Shown one piece after another: positions 58,178 to 64,000 of a DNA stretch of 64,000 bases. The stretch comes from Enterococcus sulfureus ATCC 49903 (GTDB taxonomy: Bacteria > Bacillota > Bacilli > Lactobacillales > Enterococcaceae), in assembly GCF_000407605.1 (NCBI RefSeq), contig NZ_ASWO01000001.1:496001-560000 (forward strand), in the 5' to 3' direction. Positions within the stretch are counted from its first letter, which is position 1. Each line of letters starts with the position of its first letter. The position numbers and the translations under genes were made by a program. Under the pieces are notes generated by a model. That model was not told the origin of the DNA and searched no databases. It saw nothing but the letters and a program-made list of their open reading frames with translations.

Positions 58178-58450
58178 TTACGTGTCACCTTGATTCGAAC
58201 GTTCGACTTGCTCTTGGCCATATTGAGTTGAAGAAACTTCATGTCCGTGATGTCTTGTACCAAAATTTAGAATACTAAACATGACTAACATTCCAAATAG
58301 AAAGGTTCCAAATGATACAGCTAAGGTTTGTTTTGTGATTTTTTGAACGGTTTCTGCAATCTTATTACGTGCACTTCGCGTTCGACTGACTTCTGTTTCC
58401 TGGCTAACTTCTACTGTCGACTCTTTTGTTTCTTCTGGTTTTTGTTCCAT
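58178..58450 (-). CDS. Small single-pass membrane protein, probably truncated (90 aa)
   Basis: The product has an acidic N-terminal cytosolic part (MEQKPEETKESTVEVSQETE), a basic segment (RTRSARNKIAETVQKITKQ), one membrane helix (about residues 43-64) and a short extracytoplasmic His/Ser/Gln-rich part ending in GDT. GGAGAGAG precedes the ATG. An in-frame TAA then cuts the frame, which otherwise would give about 128 residues with a long Asn/Ser-rich outer tail. No family recognised. It lies upstream of, and co-directional with, the beta-helix gene but is separated from it by a terminator. Confidence 0.7.
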   Translation of the reverse strand: MEQKPEETKESTVEVSQETEVSRTRSARNKIAETVQKITKQTLAVSFGTFLFGMLVMFSILNFGTRHHGHEVSSTQYGQEQVERSNQGDT

Positions 58451-58572
58451 CCACTTCTCTCTCCTTTTGTGAAATTGATACGTTTATTTCAACAAACTAA
58501 CATGAATATTATTTTGTTGATTTAAGGAAAAATAGTGAAGTTTTCAGGATTTTTTTAATTATGCTCAACAAA

Positions 58573-58767
58573 TTAGACCATTGTTTGAACAGCTTGCACA
58601 AACGTCGTCACATCTAAGGTATCTTGAACGGTATGTAAAATCAATTTTGCATATACTGGTTCTGGCAAAAATTGTCTAATTTGAACGTATTGTTCCGATA
58701 CGAGTTGTTTCATCGCAATAAACGTTTCATTGGTGCTCAATTGACTCATAAGTACATAAAAATTCAT
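58573..58767 (-). CDS. Small hypothetical protein (64 aa)
   Basis: A good GGAGGGATCGAG ribosome binding site precedes ATG 58767. The product is mostly alpha-helical by composition (MNFYVLMSQLSTNETF ... VYAKLILHTVQDTLDVTTFVQAVQTMV), without signal peptide or membrane helix. No family recognised. The normal codon use and ribosome binding site support a real gene. Confidence 0.65.
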   Translation of the reverse strand: MNFYVLMSQLSTNETFIAMKQLVSEQYVQIRQFLPEPVYAKLILHTVQDTLDVTTFVQAVQTMV

Positions 58768-58831
58768 CTCGATCCCTCCAGTAGTTGATGTTGACTTGAG
58801 TCTACTAAAGCTTTCTTAAGCTAAACTAAAA

Positions 58832-58859
58832 AAACACGAGTCTTGATTGACTCGCGTTT
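58832..58859 (-). terminator. Terminator
   Basis: AAACACGAGTC / GACTCGCGTTT (58832-58842, 58849-58859), one mismatch, has a minus-strand U-tract. Its right arm touches the stop codon of the gene ending at 58859. Confidence 0.8.
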
Positions 58860-59179
58860 TATTGTTGGCATGCTTCTTCAAATTTAGCCACTAAAGTTTG
58901 CAATGCTTGATCTAAATAGGCCGCATTTTCTAAATCACGTATCATATTTTGAACTGGCGTTGTTTGAAGATCGATCAATTTAGTGGGAATAAATTCATCG
59001 CCTTGTTTTTCAAGTGTGATTTGTGGATGCACAATACTTCCACCGCAAGGATCCGATAGTAAATAGGCTAGTTCTTTTGTGTGTTCATCTAGTGTACGAA
59101 GACGATAATATCCATCTTGATACCATTGTTTTTCCGCATGGAAGCACTGTTCTAAATTTTGGATGACCTCTTGTTTCAT
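58859..59179 (-). CDS. Conserved-looking hypothetical protein (106 aa)
   Basis: The start is ATG 59179, nine bases after AAGGAG; a GTG six bases upstream is too close to the site. A cytosolic, helix-rich protein: MKQEVIQNLEQCFHAEKQWYQDGYYRLRTLDEHTKELAYLLSDPCGGSI, then a strand-rich segment and a C-terminal helix (NAAYLDQALQTLVAKFEEACQQ). No family recognised. Monocistronic with its own terminator. Confidence 0.7.
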   Translation of the reverse strand: MKQEVIQNLEQCFHAEKQWYQDGYYRLRTLDEHTKELAYLLSDPCGGSIVHPQITLEKQGDEFIPTKLIDLQTTPVQNMIRDLENAAYLDQALQTLVAKFEEACQQ

Positions 59180-59255
59180 ACGCACAAACTCCTTTGATCA
59201 CTTTTTTTCTCAAGTATAACATGTGAACAAAAGACTTTCAGCTTCTCCAACACAA

Positions 59256-60122
59256 CTAGTGTTGTACGTCGATTTTGATTGTAATTCCATTAGGATCAAC
59301 TAACCACAGTGCCATGTTTTCAAGTTGATAAGGGATATTTTTTTCAATTAGATGTGTACGTAAACGCTCAAGTTCATGTTTAGTCGGTACGAGAAAAGAA
59401 AAGTACGAAAGGCCCAAATCATGCTCTTGCATCGCTGGTACATGCTCGCCCATCCAAATATTTGAACCAATATGATGGTGATACGTTCCGGCAGCGAAAA
59501 ATTTCGCTTGGCGGCCAAAATTACTTTTTAACGATAAGCCGAGTACATCCGTAAAAAAAGTCTCCGTTTTTTCTAAATCTGCTACTTTTAAATGAACATG
59601 ACCGACAATCGTTTCTTCAGAAAACCCTTGCCATTCTTTTGTTGCCGCATCTATTACACCTTGAGCATCCATCTCGATGGTAATTCCATGGATCTCACCA
59701 TTTTCACGAATATCCCATTCACTCATCGGTTTATCACGGTACACTTCGATGCCATTTCCTTCTGGATCCGTTAAATATAACGCTTCACTATACCCATGAT
59801 CACTAGCACCAACTAGCGGTGCGTCGATAGTTAAATAATGGCGCAATGCTTCACCTAAAGCACCACGATCGGGAACTAAAAAGGCTACATGATACAATCC
59901 TGTACGCTTTGTTAAAGGCAAAGGATGATCGATTTTTTTTAAAACCAACAAAGGGTGTGCATCGAGGACCCCTAAATTCGTTTGGGTAGTCGTTTGCGAT
60001 AAGATACGCAACCCAATCACTTGAGTATAAAAATCCGTCATGTTTTCTAGATCTGCTACGTTTAATGCAACCAATCCAATATGTGTTTCTGAAGCTATCT
60101 GAAAAGGAATAGATGTCGTCAT
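59256..60122 (-). CDS. catE: Catechol-2,3-dioxygenase-like VOC protein (288 aa)
   Basis: Two vicinal-oxygen-chelate modules are visible. Module 1 is about residues 12-135, with HIGLVALNV, GLYHVAFLVPD and LYLTDPEGNGIEVY. Module 2 is about 168-286, with VGHVHLKVADL, YHHHIGSNIW and LWLVDPNGITIKID. Metal-ligand His and Glu are present in the first and third motifs. This matches CatE/YfiE-type ring-cleaving dioxygenases that in Bacillus remove catechols and quinone-related stress. Monocistronic, with a promoter and palindrome typical of redox-sensing repressors. Confidence 0.88.
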   Translation of the reverse strand: MTTSIPFQIASETHIGLVALNVADLENMTDFYTQVIGLRILSQTTTQTNLGVLDAHPLLVLKKIDHPLPLTKRTGLYHVAFLVPDRGALGEALRHYLTIDAPLVGASDHGYSEALYLTDPEGNGIEVYRDKPMSEWDIRENGEIHGITIEMDAQGVIDAATKEWQGFSEETIVGHVHLKVADLEKTETFFTDVLGLSLKSNFGRQAKFFAAGTYHHHIGSNIWMGEHVPAMQEHDLGLSYFSFLVPTKHELERLRTHLIEKNIPYQLENMALWLVDPNGITIKIDVQH

Positions 60123-60144
60123 GTACTTTCCTCATTTCTTATAA

Positions 60145-60190
60145 TTACTATTTGTAAGTAAATTATACAAAACTTATAAAAAGTAAGCAA
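60145..60190 (-). promoter_or_regulatory. catE promoter and palindromic operator
   Basis: Minus strand: TTGCTT (60185-60190), 17 bp, TATAAT (60162-60167). Directly downstream, TTACTATTTGTAAGTAA (60145-60161) is an inverted repeat TTACT-N7-AGTAA covering the transcription start. It looks like sites of MarR/DUF24 quinone or electrophile sensors. Confidence 0.75.
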
Positions 60191-60206
60191 ATAAACAAAC
60201 CTAAAA

Positions 60207-60231
60207 AAAGAAGCCCTAATAGGACTTCTTT
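60207..60231. terminator. Terminator of the DUF1456 gene
   Basis: AAAGAAGCCC / GGACTTCTTT (60207-60216, 60222-60231) with one mismatch, with A and T tracts. Confidence 0.75.
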
Positions 60232-60235
60232 TAAA

Positions 60236-60757
60236 TTATGCATTTAAGTCTTCACGGTAACAAATGCCTAAACCTTTTAAGAAATTACGCGTATATTTAT
60301 CTCCACATGGTTTGAAGTTACGATGTCCTTCTTTACGTAGAATCGCACCCATTTCACCTTTTGATGGATAAACACCCACTTCTGCTAAAATCTCCAGCAT
60401 ATTGTCACTAGTTAAAGCTAACGCAATTTTTACTTTTTTCAATAAAATATTGTTCATATGACGTAGTTCACTATTTGGTGCTGGTGGCGGTGTTTTCCCG
60501 TCTTTTGGCAGCCCACGTTTTAAGGTAATAAAGCCATTTAAAAAGGCATCCAACGTTTTATTGTTGATCGATTTGACATAAACGTTTTTTCCAAACTCTT
60601 CTTGCTCTTCCTCGCTTGGTTTAGGAACTTTCGTCAGCATTTCGCGAACTTCTTCTTTTGAAAAACTCAAGCCACCAAGTTCAAATGCCTTTACGATATC
60701 AACATCTTTAATATCCAAAGCATAGCGCAAACGAAGTAGTAAATCATTGTTATTCAT
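60236..60757 (-). CDS. DUF1456 (YehS-like) protein (173 aa)
   Basis: Two copies of the DUF1456 helical repeat: NNDLLLRLRYALDIKDVDIVKAFELGGLSFSKEEVREML (residues 3-41) and MNNILLKKVKIALALTSDNMLEILAEVGVYPSKGEMGAIL (about 101-140), each followed by a basic or proline-rich segment. It ends with NFKPCGDKYTRNFLKGL. The family is widespread and small, with no proven function; a nucleic-acid-related role has been suggested from the basic repeats. GGAGGATTTTA precedes the ATG. Monocistronic. Confidence 0.9.
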   Translation of the reverse strand: MNNNDLLLRLRYALDIKDVDIVKAFELGGLSFSKEEVREMLTKVPKPSEEEQEEFGKNVYVKSINNKTLDAFLNGFITLKRGLPKDGKTPPPAPNSELRHMNNILLKKVKIALALTSDNMLEILAEVGVYPSKGEMGAILRKEGHRNFKPCGDKYTRNFLKGLGICYREDLNA

Positions 60758-60854
60758 TAAAATCCTCCAATATATTGTTCTACGCCTTACTATACCATAA
60801 ACTAAAATGAAGACCTAAAAAATCCGGTACATTCATTCTTTTGAGTGCACGTAT

Positions 60855-61667
60855 TTATCTTCTAGAATATAAATTCCAATTACTATCTTGAAGTGAGTAG
60901 TTCGTTTCACCTAGAGCCTTCACTAAATCAAATGAAAAAGGTTGCGGTCCTGGAGGAAGTATCCCATATTCATAAGAGAAGGCATCCACATCCCATACAA
61001 TATATAGTTTTGGGTAAATATCTTGTAGAATGGTCAATGTTTTAATTAAATATCGTTTATTAGTTGAATGATCAATAAAATAATTGTCGTCAATTGAAAA
61101 TTCAGGAGTAGTTTGGGTCGATGTATAGTAATCGCCCTTAAACGTCTCAATCAGTTCCTTGGTTTTATCGTCTTTGACTGGGATACTAGATTGCACACCG
61201 TACCAACCGATTCCTTCATTTTTCCATCCTAAGTCAATCAGTTTTTGGCTCTCGTTTACTTTGGTCGTATAGTGGTGACTGCCAGCACCTTTATTATTCG
61301 GATTGTAGACTCGATATAATGGAACTTGTTTATTCGTATCTGAATTCCAACCAATCCCTTCATAATGCCAACCTAGATTAGTTAGCATATTTTTCTCTGC
61401 AGCACTCATTGTATAATGATGGTCTCCATTATTAGGATTATACAGACGATATACTGGAATCCCTTCTCTCGGTGCATACCAACCAATTCCTTCATTATAC
61501 CAACCTAGCTGAATCAACTTTTTTTGTTCAGCATTACTAGCGGTATAAAAATGCTCGCCACTGTTCGGATTATACAGCCGATACATTTTTGACGATTCAT
61601 CTGCTAACACTTGTGTTGAAATACATAACCCTGCTAAAATCGATAAACCTAATACCCATTTTTTCAT
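60855..61667 (-). CDS. Secreted DUF5648-repeat protein, paralog A (270 aa)
   Basis: The start is ATG 61667 after TTGGAGGAAGAAAAC. The signal peptide MKKWVLGLSILAGLC...VLA is the same as in paralog B. Three repeats follow at about 28-66, 71-108 and 114-158 (YRLYNPNSGEHFYTA ... EGIGW, with the third G-A-G-S-H-H-Y-T). A C-terminal domain of about 100 residues (LIETFKGDYYTSTQTTPEFSIDDNYF ... LYIVWDVDAFSYEY) has no known family. It differs from paralog B mostly in that domain. Probably secreted and soluble; glycan binding is inferred from the repeats. Confidence 0.82.
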   Translation of the reverse strand: MKKWVLGLSILAGLCISTQVLADESSKMYRLYNPNSGEHFYTASNAEQKKLIQLGWYNEGIGWYAPREGIPVYRLYNPNNGDHHYTMSAAEKNMLTNLGWHYEGIGWNSDTNKQVPLYRVYNPNNKGAGSHHYTTKVNESQKLIDLGWKNEGIGWYGVQSSIPVKDDKTKELIETFKGDYYTSTQTTPEFSIDDNYFIDHSTNKRYLIKTLTILQDIYPKLYIVWDVDAFSYEYGILPPGPQPFSFDLVKALGETNYSLQDSNWNLYSRR

Positions 61668-61703
61668 GTTTTCTTCCTCCAAACACAATAATTGTTTACG
61701 CAT

Positions 61704-61749
61704 TTAGTATACTTATTTTTTCATATTAAAGCGACCATTTACTGGTAAT
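61704..61749 (-). promoter_or_regulatory. Upstream element shared with paralog B
   Basis: Plus-strand positions 61704-61733 match 63231-63260 at 26 of 30 bases, all four differences being transitions. Similarity continues through a TTACTGGT block. On the minus strand it reads CGCTTTAAT, an A-rich spacer and TATACT, which serves as the -10 of the gene. CGCTTTAAT is at or near -35 but is not a standard hexamer. Confidence 0.6.
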
Positions 61750-61755
61750 GATTTA

Positions 61756-62274
61756 TTAGACTGGCCATTTTCTACGTGATGCTTTTTCTAAGTAAGGTTG
61801 TGGAGTAGGATATGAAATCAACTCGATCGTCGATCCCCAAGGTGTTTTACAATAGCAAAACAAATTCCCTTTCCCTGCTTCGACACCACTCAGTTCAATA
61901 GGATCAGCATTACGTTTACCCCCTGCTCGTTCTATATCATGAACTGCTTGATCGATATCATCGACATAAAAGGCTACATGTTGCCATCCAAAATCTGCTG
62001 GTGTAATCGCTGATCGTTGTGTACCACCTTCAAATTCAAATAATTCGATTTGTGGTCCATTCGGCAATCCGATCATCCGAATCGCTCGTTCTGCCATATT
62101 TTCCGCGATGCCTAGTCGTGTCGTAGTTTCATGACTAGTTCTTGGAGTCTCTTTTTTTGTATACGTATCGTACACGATTTCTGCTGAAAATGCCTCGATA
62201 AAAAATGTCGTTGCGTCTTCAATATCCGGAACAGTTAATCCAATATGATCGATACCATGTGTATTGTGTTTCAC
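61756..62274 (-). CDS. VOC-superfamily protein (172 aa)
   Basis: The start is GTG 62274, nine bases after AAAGGAG. A single glyoxalase-type module: GIDHIGLTVPDIEDATTFF with the first metal His, GWQHVAFYVDDIDQAVHDIE with the second, and PWGSTIELISYP with the terminal Glu. It resembles lactoylglutathione-lyase/dioxygenase relatives without a sure reaction. It sits between the two DUF5648 paralogs as its own unit. The palindrome TACAAAATACTTGTA (62307-62321) lies in its promoter, suggesting a MarR/DUF24-type repressor as for catE. Confidence 0.85.
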   Translation of the reverse strand: MKHNTHGIDHIGLTVPDIEDATTFFIEAFSAEIVYDTYTKKETPRTSHETTTRLGIAENMAERAIRMIGLPNGPQIELFEFEGGTQRSAITPADFGWQHVAFYVDDIDQAVHDIERAGGKRNADPIELSGVEAGKGNLFCYCKTPWGSTIELISYPTPQPYLEKASRRKWPV

Positions 62275-62306
62275 TATTCATCACTCCTTTTGTATATTAT
62301 TTAGCT

Positions 62307-62321
62307 TACAAAATACTTGTA
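62307..62321. promoter_or_regulatory. Palindromic operator before the VOC gene
   Basis: TACAAAATACTTGTA is an inverted repeat TACAA-N5-TTGTA, 33 bp upstream of the GTG start. Its type is that of MarR or DUF24 regulators. Confidence 0.55.
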
Positions 62322-62343
62322 TGCGATGCGAATAATATGCAAT

Positions 62344-62374
62344 AGACCTACACAATACATTATTGTGTAGGTCT
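62344..62374. terminator. Hairpin after paralog B
   Basis: A perfect 14-bp stem AGACCTACACAATA / TATTGTGTAGGTCT (62344-62357, 62361-62374) lies 3' of the minus-strand paralog B gene. It lacks a clear U-tract, so termination is likely but not certain. Confidence 0.6.
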
Positions 62375-62384
62375 GTCTAACTGC

Positions 62385-63194
62385 TTATTTTCTTAAATAG
62401 ATAACATTATTAAACGAGGTCAATCCGGTACCTTCTACACCATTATAGCTATCATATACGAATTGTTGAGCACCAATTGGAATTTGATTGTACATATACG
62501 TATACGCATCGATATCCCAAGAAATCATATAACGCGTTGCATTTCCAAGCGATTCTGTTGTAATCTTTGTAATCAAAAATTTTGTATTTGTCGTCCGATT
62601 AATATAATAATCATCATTGATTGTAAAGGCAGGTGTATTTTTTCCATCGGCATAATATGTTCCTTGGATTTGATTTAGAATTGATTGCGTTTGTTGGTCT
62701 TTTACAGGGATACTCGGCTGCACACCATACCAACCGATTCCTTCATTTTTCCATCCTACATTAACTAATTGTTGACGTTCACCTGCACGAGTGGTGTAAT
62801 GATGGCTTCCCGCACCTTTATTATTTGGATTATACACACGATATAATGGTACTTGTTTGGCATTATCTGAATTCCAGCCAATTCCTTCATAACGCCAACC
62901 CACATTGACTAGCATATTTTTCTCCGCGCCATTTAGCGTGTAATGGTGATCCCCGTTATTCGGATTGTACAAACGATAGACCGGAGTCCCTTGAGTTGGT
63001 GCATACCAACCGATTCCTTCGTTTTTCCAACCTAAGCGCAATAATTGCAAAAATTCAGTATCATTGGCAGTATAAAAATGTTCGCCACTATTCGGATTGT
63101 ATACCCGTTTCATCGCGACTGACTCATCAGCAAGCACTTGTGTTGAAATACATAACCCTGCTAAAATCGATAAACCCAATACCCATTTTTTCAT
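62385..63194 (-). CDS. Secreted DUF5648-repeat protein, paralog B (269 aa)
   Basis: The start is ATG 63194 after TTTGGAGGAAGAAAAC. It has the same signal peptide as paralog A, then three repeats at about 27-66, 71-108 and 114-158 (RVYNPNSGEHFYTAND ... GWRYEGIGW). The C-terminal domain (SILNQIQGTYYADGKNTPAFTINDDYYINRTTN ... YMISWDIDAYTYMYNQIPIG) is homologous to that of paralog A but clearly diverged, while signal peptide and repeats stay nearly identical. Function unknown; likely a soluble secreted, glycan-binding protein. Confidence 0.82.
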   Translation of the reverse strand: MKKWVLGLSILAGLCISTQVLADESVAMKRVYNPNSGEHFYTANDTEFLQLLRLGWKNEGIGWYAPTQGTPVYRLYNPNNGDHHYTLNGAEKNMLVNVGWRYEGIGWNSDNAKQVPLYRVYNPNNKGAGSHHYTTRAGERQQLVNVGWKNEGIGWYGVQPSIPVKDQQTQSILNQIQGTYYADGKNTPAFTINDDYYINRTTNTKFLITKITTESLGNATRYMISWDIDAYTYMYNQIPIGAQQFVYDSYNGVEGTGLTSFNNVIYLRK

Positions 63195-63230
63195 GTTTTC
63201 TTCCTCCAAATCTTATAATCGCTTACACTC

Positions 63231-63276
63231 TTAGTGTACTCATTTTTTTACATTAAAGCGAGTCGTTACTGGTTAA
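63231..63276 (-). promoter_or_regulatory. Upstream element of paralog B
   Basis: The counterpart of the element at 61704-61749: minus strand CGCTTTAAT, A-rich spacer and TACACT as -10 at the same distance, preceded by an ACCAGTAA block. Confidence 0.6.
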
Positions 63277-63290
63277 ATTAAATCAATTCT

Positions 63291-63461
63291 TTAGTCATTA
63301 TTTTTTTTGGTATCATAAATACTCACGATCCCCATTAAAATAAATAAACTAAAAAAGAGCAAGTTCGACTGTCGATCAGTTCGAAAGTAGTTGATTAAAA
63401 ATAAAATTGCCGCACATAACCAAACATATTTTGTGTAGCGATAATTCCAATTTTTCCCCAT
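63291..63461 (-). CDS. Small two-helix membrane protein (56 aa)
   Basis: The start is ATG 63461 after GGAGGAG. The product begins MGKNWNYRYTKYVWLCAAILF, with one hydrophobic helix at about 11-25, a polar loop (FRTDRQSN) and a second helix at about 33-47, ending in DTKKNND. No family recognised. A bidirectional-type hairpin lies upstream at 63575-63614. Confidence 0.65.
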   Translation of the reverse strand: MGKNWNYRYTKYVWLCAAILFLINYFRTDRQSNLLFFSLFILMGIVSIYDTKKNND

Positions 63462-63574
63462 AAAACTCCTCCAGTAAATAAAAGTGGATTCAATACCCCG
63501 GCGTAGATTTTTTGATCTATCGTATCCTACATTAACTAGTATAACAAAAGAAACTTTTTTTCTCATGCGACAAT

Positions 63575-63614
63575 AAAAACGATCAAAAGACTGTATTATC
63601 TTTTGATCGTTTTT
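63575..63614. terminator. Terminator-like hairpin
   Basis: A perfect 16-bp stem AAAAACGATCAAAAGA / TCTTTTGATCGTTTTT (63575-63590, 63599-63614), with tract flanks. A likely second terminator for the minus-strand gene ending at 63732. Confidence 0.85.
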
Positions 63615-63670
63615 ATAATTTAATTATTCTTATGTATTTATTTTATCATCAAATTCAGAGAACAAAAAAA

Positions 63671-63702
63671 GAGATTGGTGAGTTTATAAAACCACCAACT
63701 TC
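63671..63702 (-). terminator. Terminator of the PTS EIIA-type gene
   Basis: GAGATTGGTG / CACCAACTTC (63671-63680, 63693-63702), imperfect stem with a minus-strand U-tract, 30 bp after the stop codon. Confidence 0.7.
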
Positions 63703-63731
63703 TTTCATCTATATACTTCAATTTACTTGCC

Positions 63732-64000
63732 CTATACGATAACCGCACTATTTGATTCGCATATTGAGAGGAACTCAAAAAAATTTTTTTCTTTCGATAA
63801 TTGATTAACTACATTTTGATCACTTAAAATTGAAACTAATTGCTCGAAAAGAAGCTCAAATGAACTATCTCTTTCTTCAGTCAATGCTAATAACAAAACC
63901 AGTTTTACTCGCTTACCATTCCAATTTATAGGTTTCTTTAAAGAACAAACAGCGATTGCATTTTTTTTAGCACATCGTTGAATCGCATGAGGAATAGCAT
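63732..64000 (-). CDS. PTS EIIA type-2 domain, C-terminal part (cut by window edge)
   Basis: The frame is open from the right edge to TAG 63732-63734, about 89 codons. It starts inside the phospho-histidine motif AIPHAIQRCAKKNAI. It then has the typical KKPINWNGKRVKLVLLLALTEERDSS and FELLFEQLVSILSDQ segments and ends NFFEFLSICESNSAVIV. This is the fructose/mannitol-type EIIA fold. The ending fits the C-terminus of a LicR/MtlR-like PTS-controlled regulator or a stand-alone EIIA; the missing N-terminus decides between them. Confidence 0.8.
   Translation of the reverse strand, partial: AIPHAIQRCAKKNAIAVCSLKKPINWNGKRVKLVLLLALTEERDSSFELLFEQLVSILSDQNVVNQLSKEKNFFEFLSICESNSAVIV

Noticed and set aside
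58018-58263. An 81-codon minus-strand frame overlapping the truncated membrane protein gene
   Set aside because: It is out of frame with the gene, rich in Ile/Arg from frame-shifted Asn/Ser codons and has no ribosome binding site; the in-frame continuation explains the region better.
63732-63800. A possible frameshift at the A7-T7 tract in the right-edge PTS gene
   Set aside because: Careful counting of the tract keeps the frame open through KEKNFFEFL to a normal stop, so no frameshift is needed.

Overview
The window is chromosomal DNA of a low-GC Gram-positive bacterium of the order Lactobacillales, most likely an enterococcus-like organism. The evidence is strong AGGAGG-type ribosome binding sites, TTG/GTG starts, cre (CcpA) sites, a T-box leader, a pyruvate oxidase, lipobox lipoproteins, and a giant serine-rich adhesin with a KxYKxGKxW-type signal peptide. 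The species cannot be fixed from the sequence alone. I saw no rRNA, tRNA, CRISPR array, insertion sequence or phage gene.

Layout. 1-5.9 kb: a PsiE-like edge gene, a small membrane protein, a universal stress protein, a GH4 phospho-glucosidase divergent from a LacI regulator with a clear palindromic operator, pyruvate oxidase and a YbjQ-like protein. 5.9-9.9 kb: a secreted CAP-domain protein with three DUF5648-type repeats, an ECF transporter S component paired with a DUF4430 lipoprotein, and a GH1 6-phospho-beta-glucosidase under a cre site. 9.9-16.5 kb: a complete trpEGDCFBA operon behind a T-box leader. 16.5-21.1 kb: a DUF4767 lipoprotein, a YghU-type GST, and an aldo-keto reductase/MFS pair divergent from an HxlR regulator. 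21.1-31.1 kb: two sugar units. One is a LacI-controlled ABC importer with a GH13 glucosidase; the other is a PTS EIIC plus MupG-like hydrolase divergent from a MocR-type regulator. 31.1-35 kb: an ankyrin lipoprotein, a QorB-like reductase and oleate hydratase preceded by a 45-residue membrane peptide. 35-38 kb: a hemQ-MFS-hemH operon, encoding the last steps of the coproporphyrin-dependent heme pathway plus a transporter. 38.5-44.2 kb: a cupin, an uncharacterised ABC exporter-like pair and a betaine/choline ABC importer.

44.3-54.2 kb is one 3284-residue serine-rich repeat adhesin, unaccompanied by any accessory SecA2/SecY2 or glycosyltransferase gene in the window. 54.3-63.2 kb holds three more secreted DUF5648-repeat proteins, CorA, a Cthe_2159-like beta-helix protein, two VOC (glyoxalase/dioxygenase-fold) proteins, a DUF1456 protein and several small genes, one of which is interrupted by an in-frame stop. 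The right edge cuts a PTS EIIA-type domain.

How it fits together: much of the window serves life on plant- or host-derived carbohydrate and host surfaces, with CcpA- and LacI-controlled sugar use, peroxide-forming pyruvate oxidation, surface adhesion and a family of secreted repeat proteins. The most unusual items are the DUF5648 family (one common N-terminal module, different C-terminal modules, with a shared upstream DNA element in two of them), the minimal hem operon with an embedded MFS gene, and the adhesin without its usual export locus.
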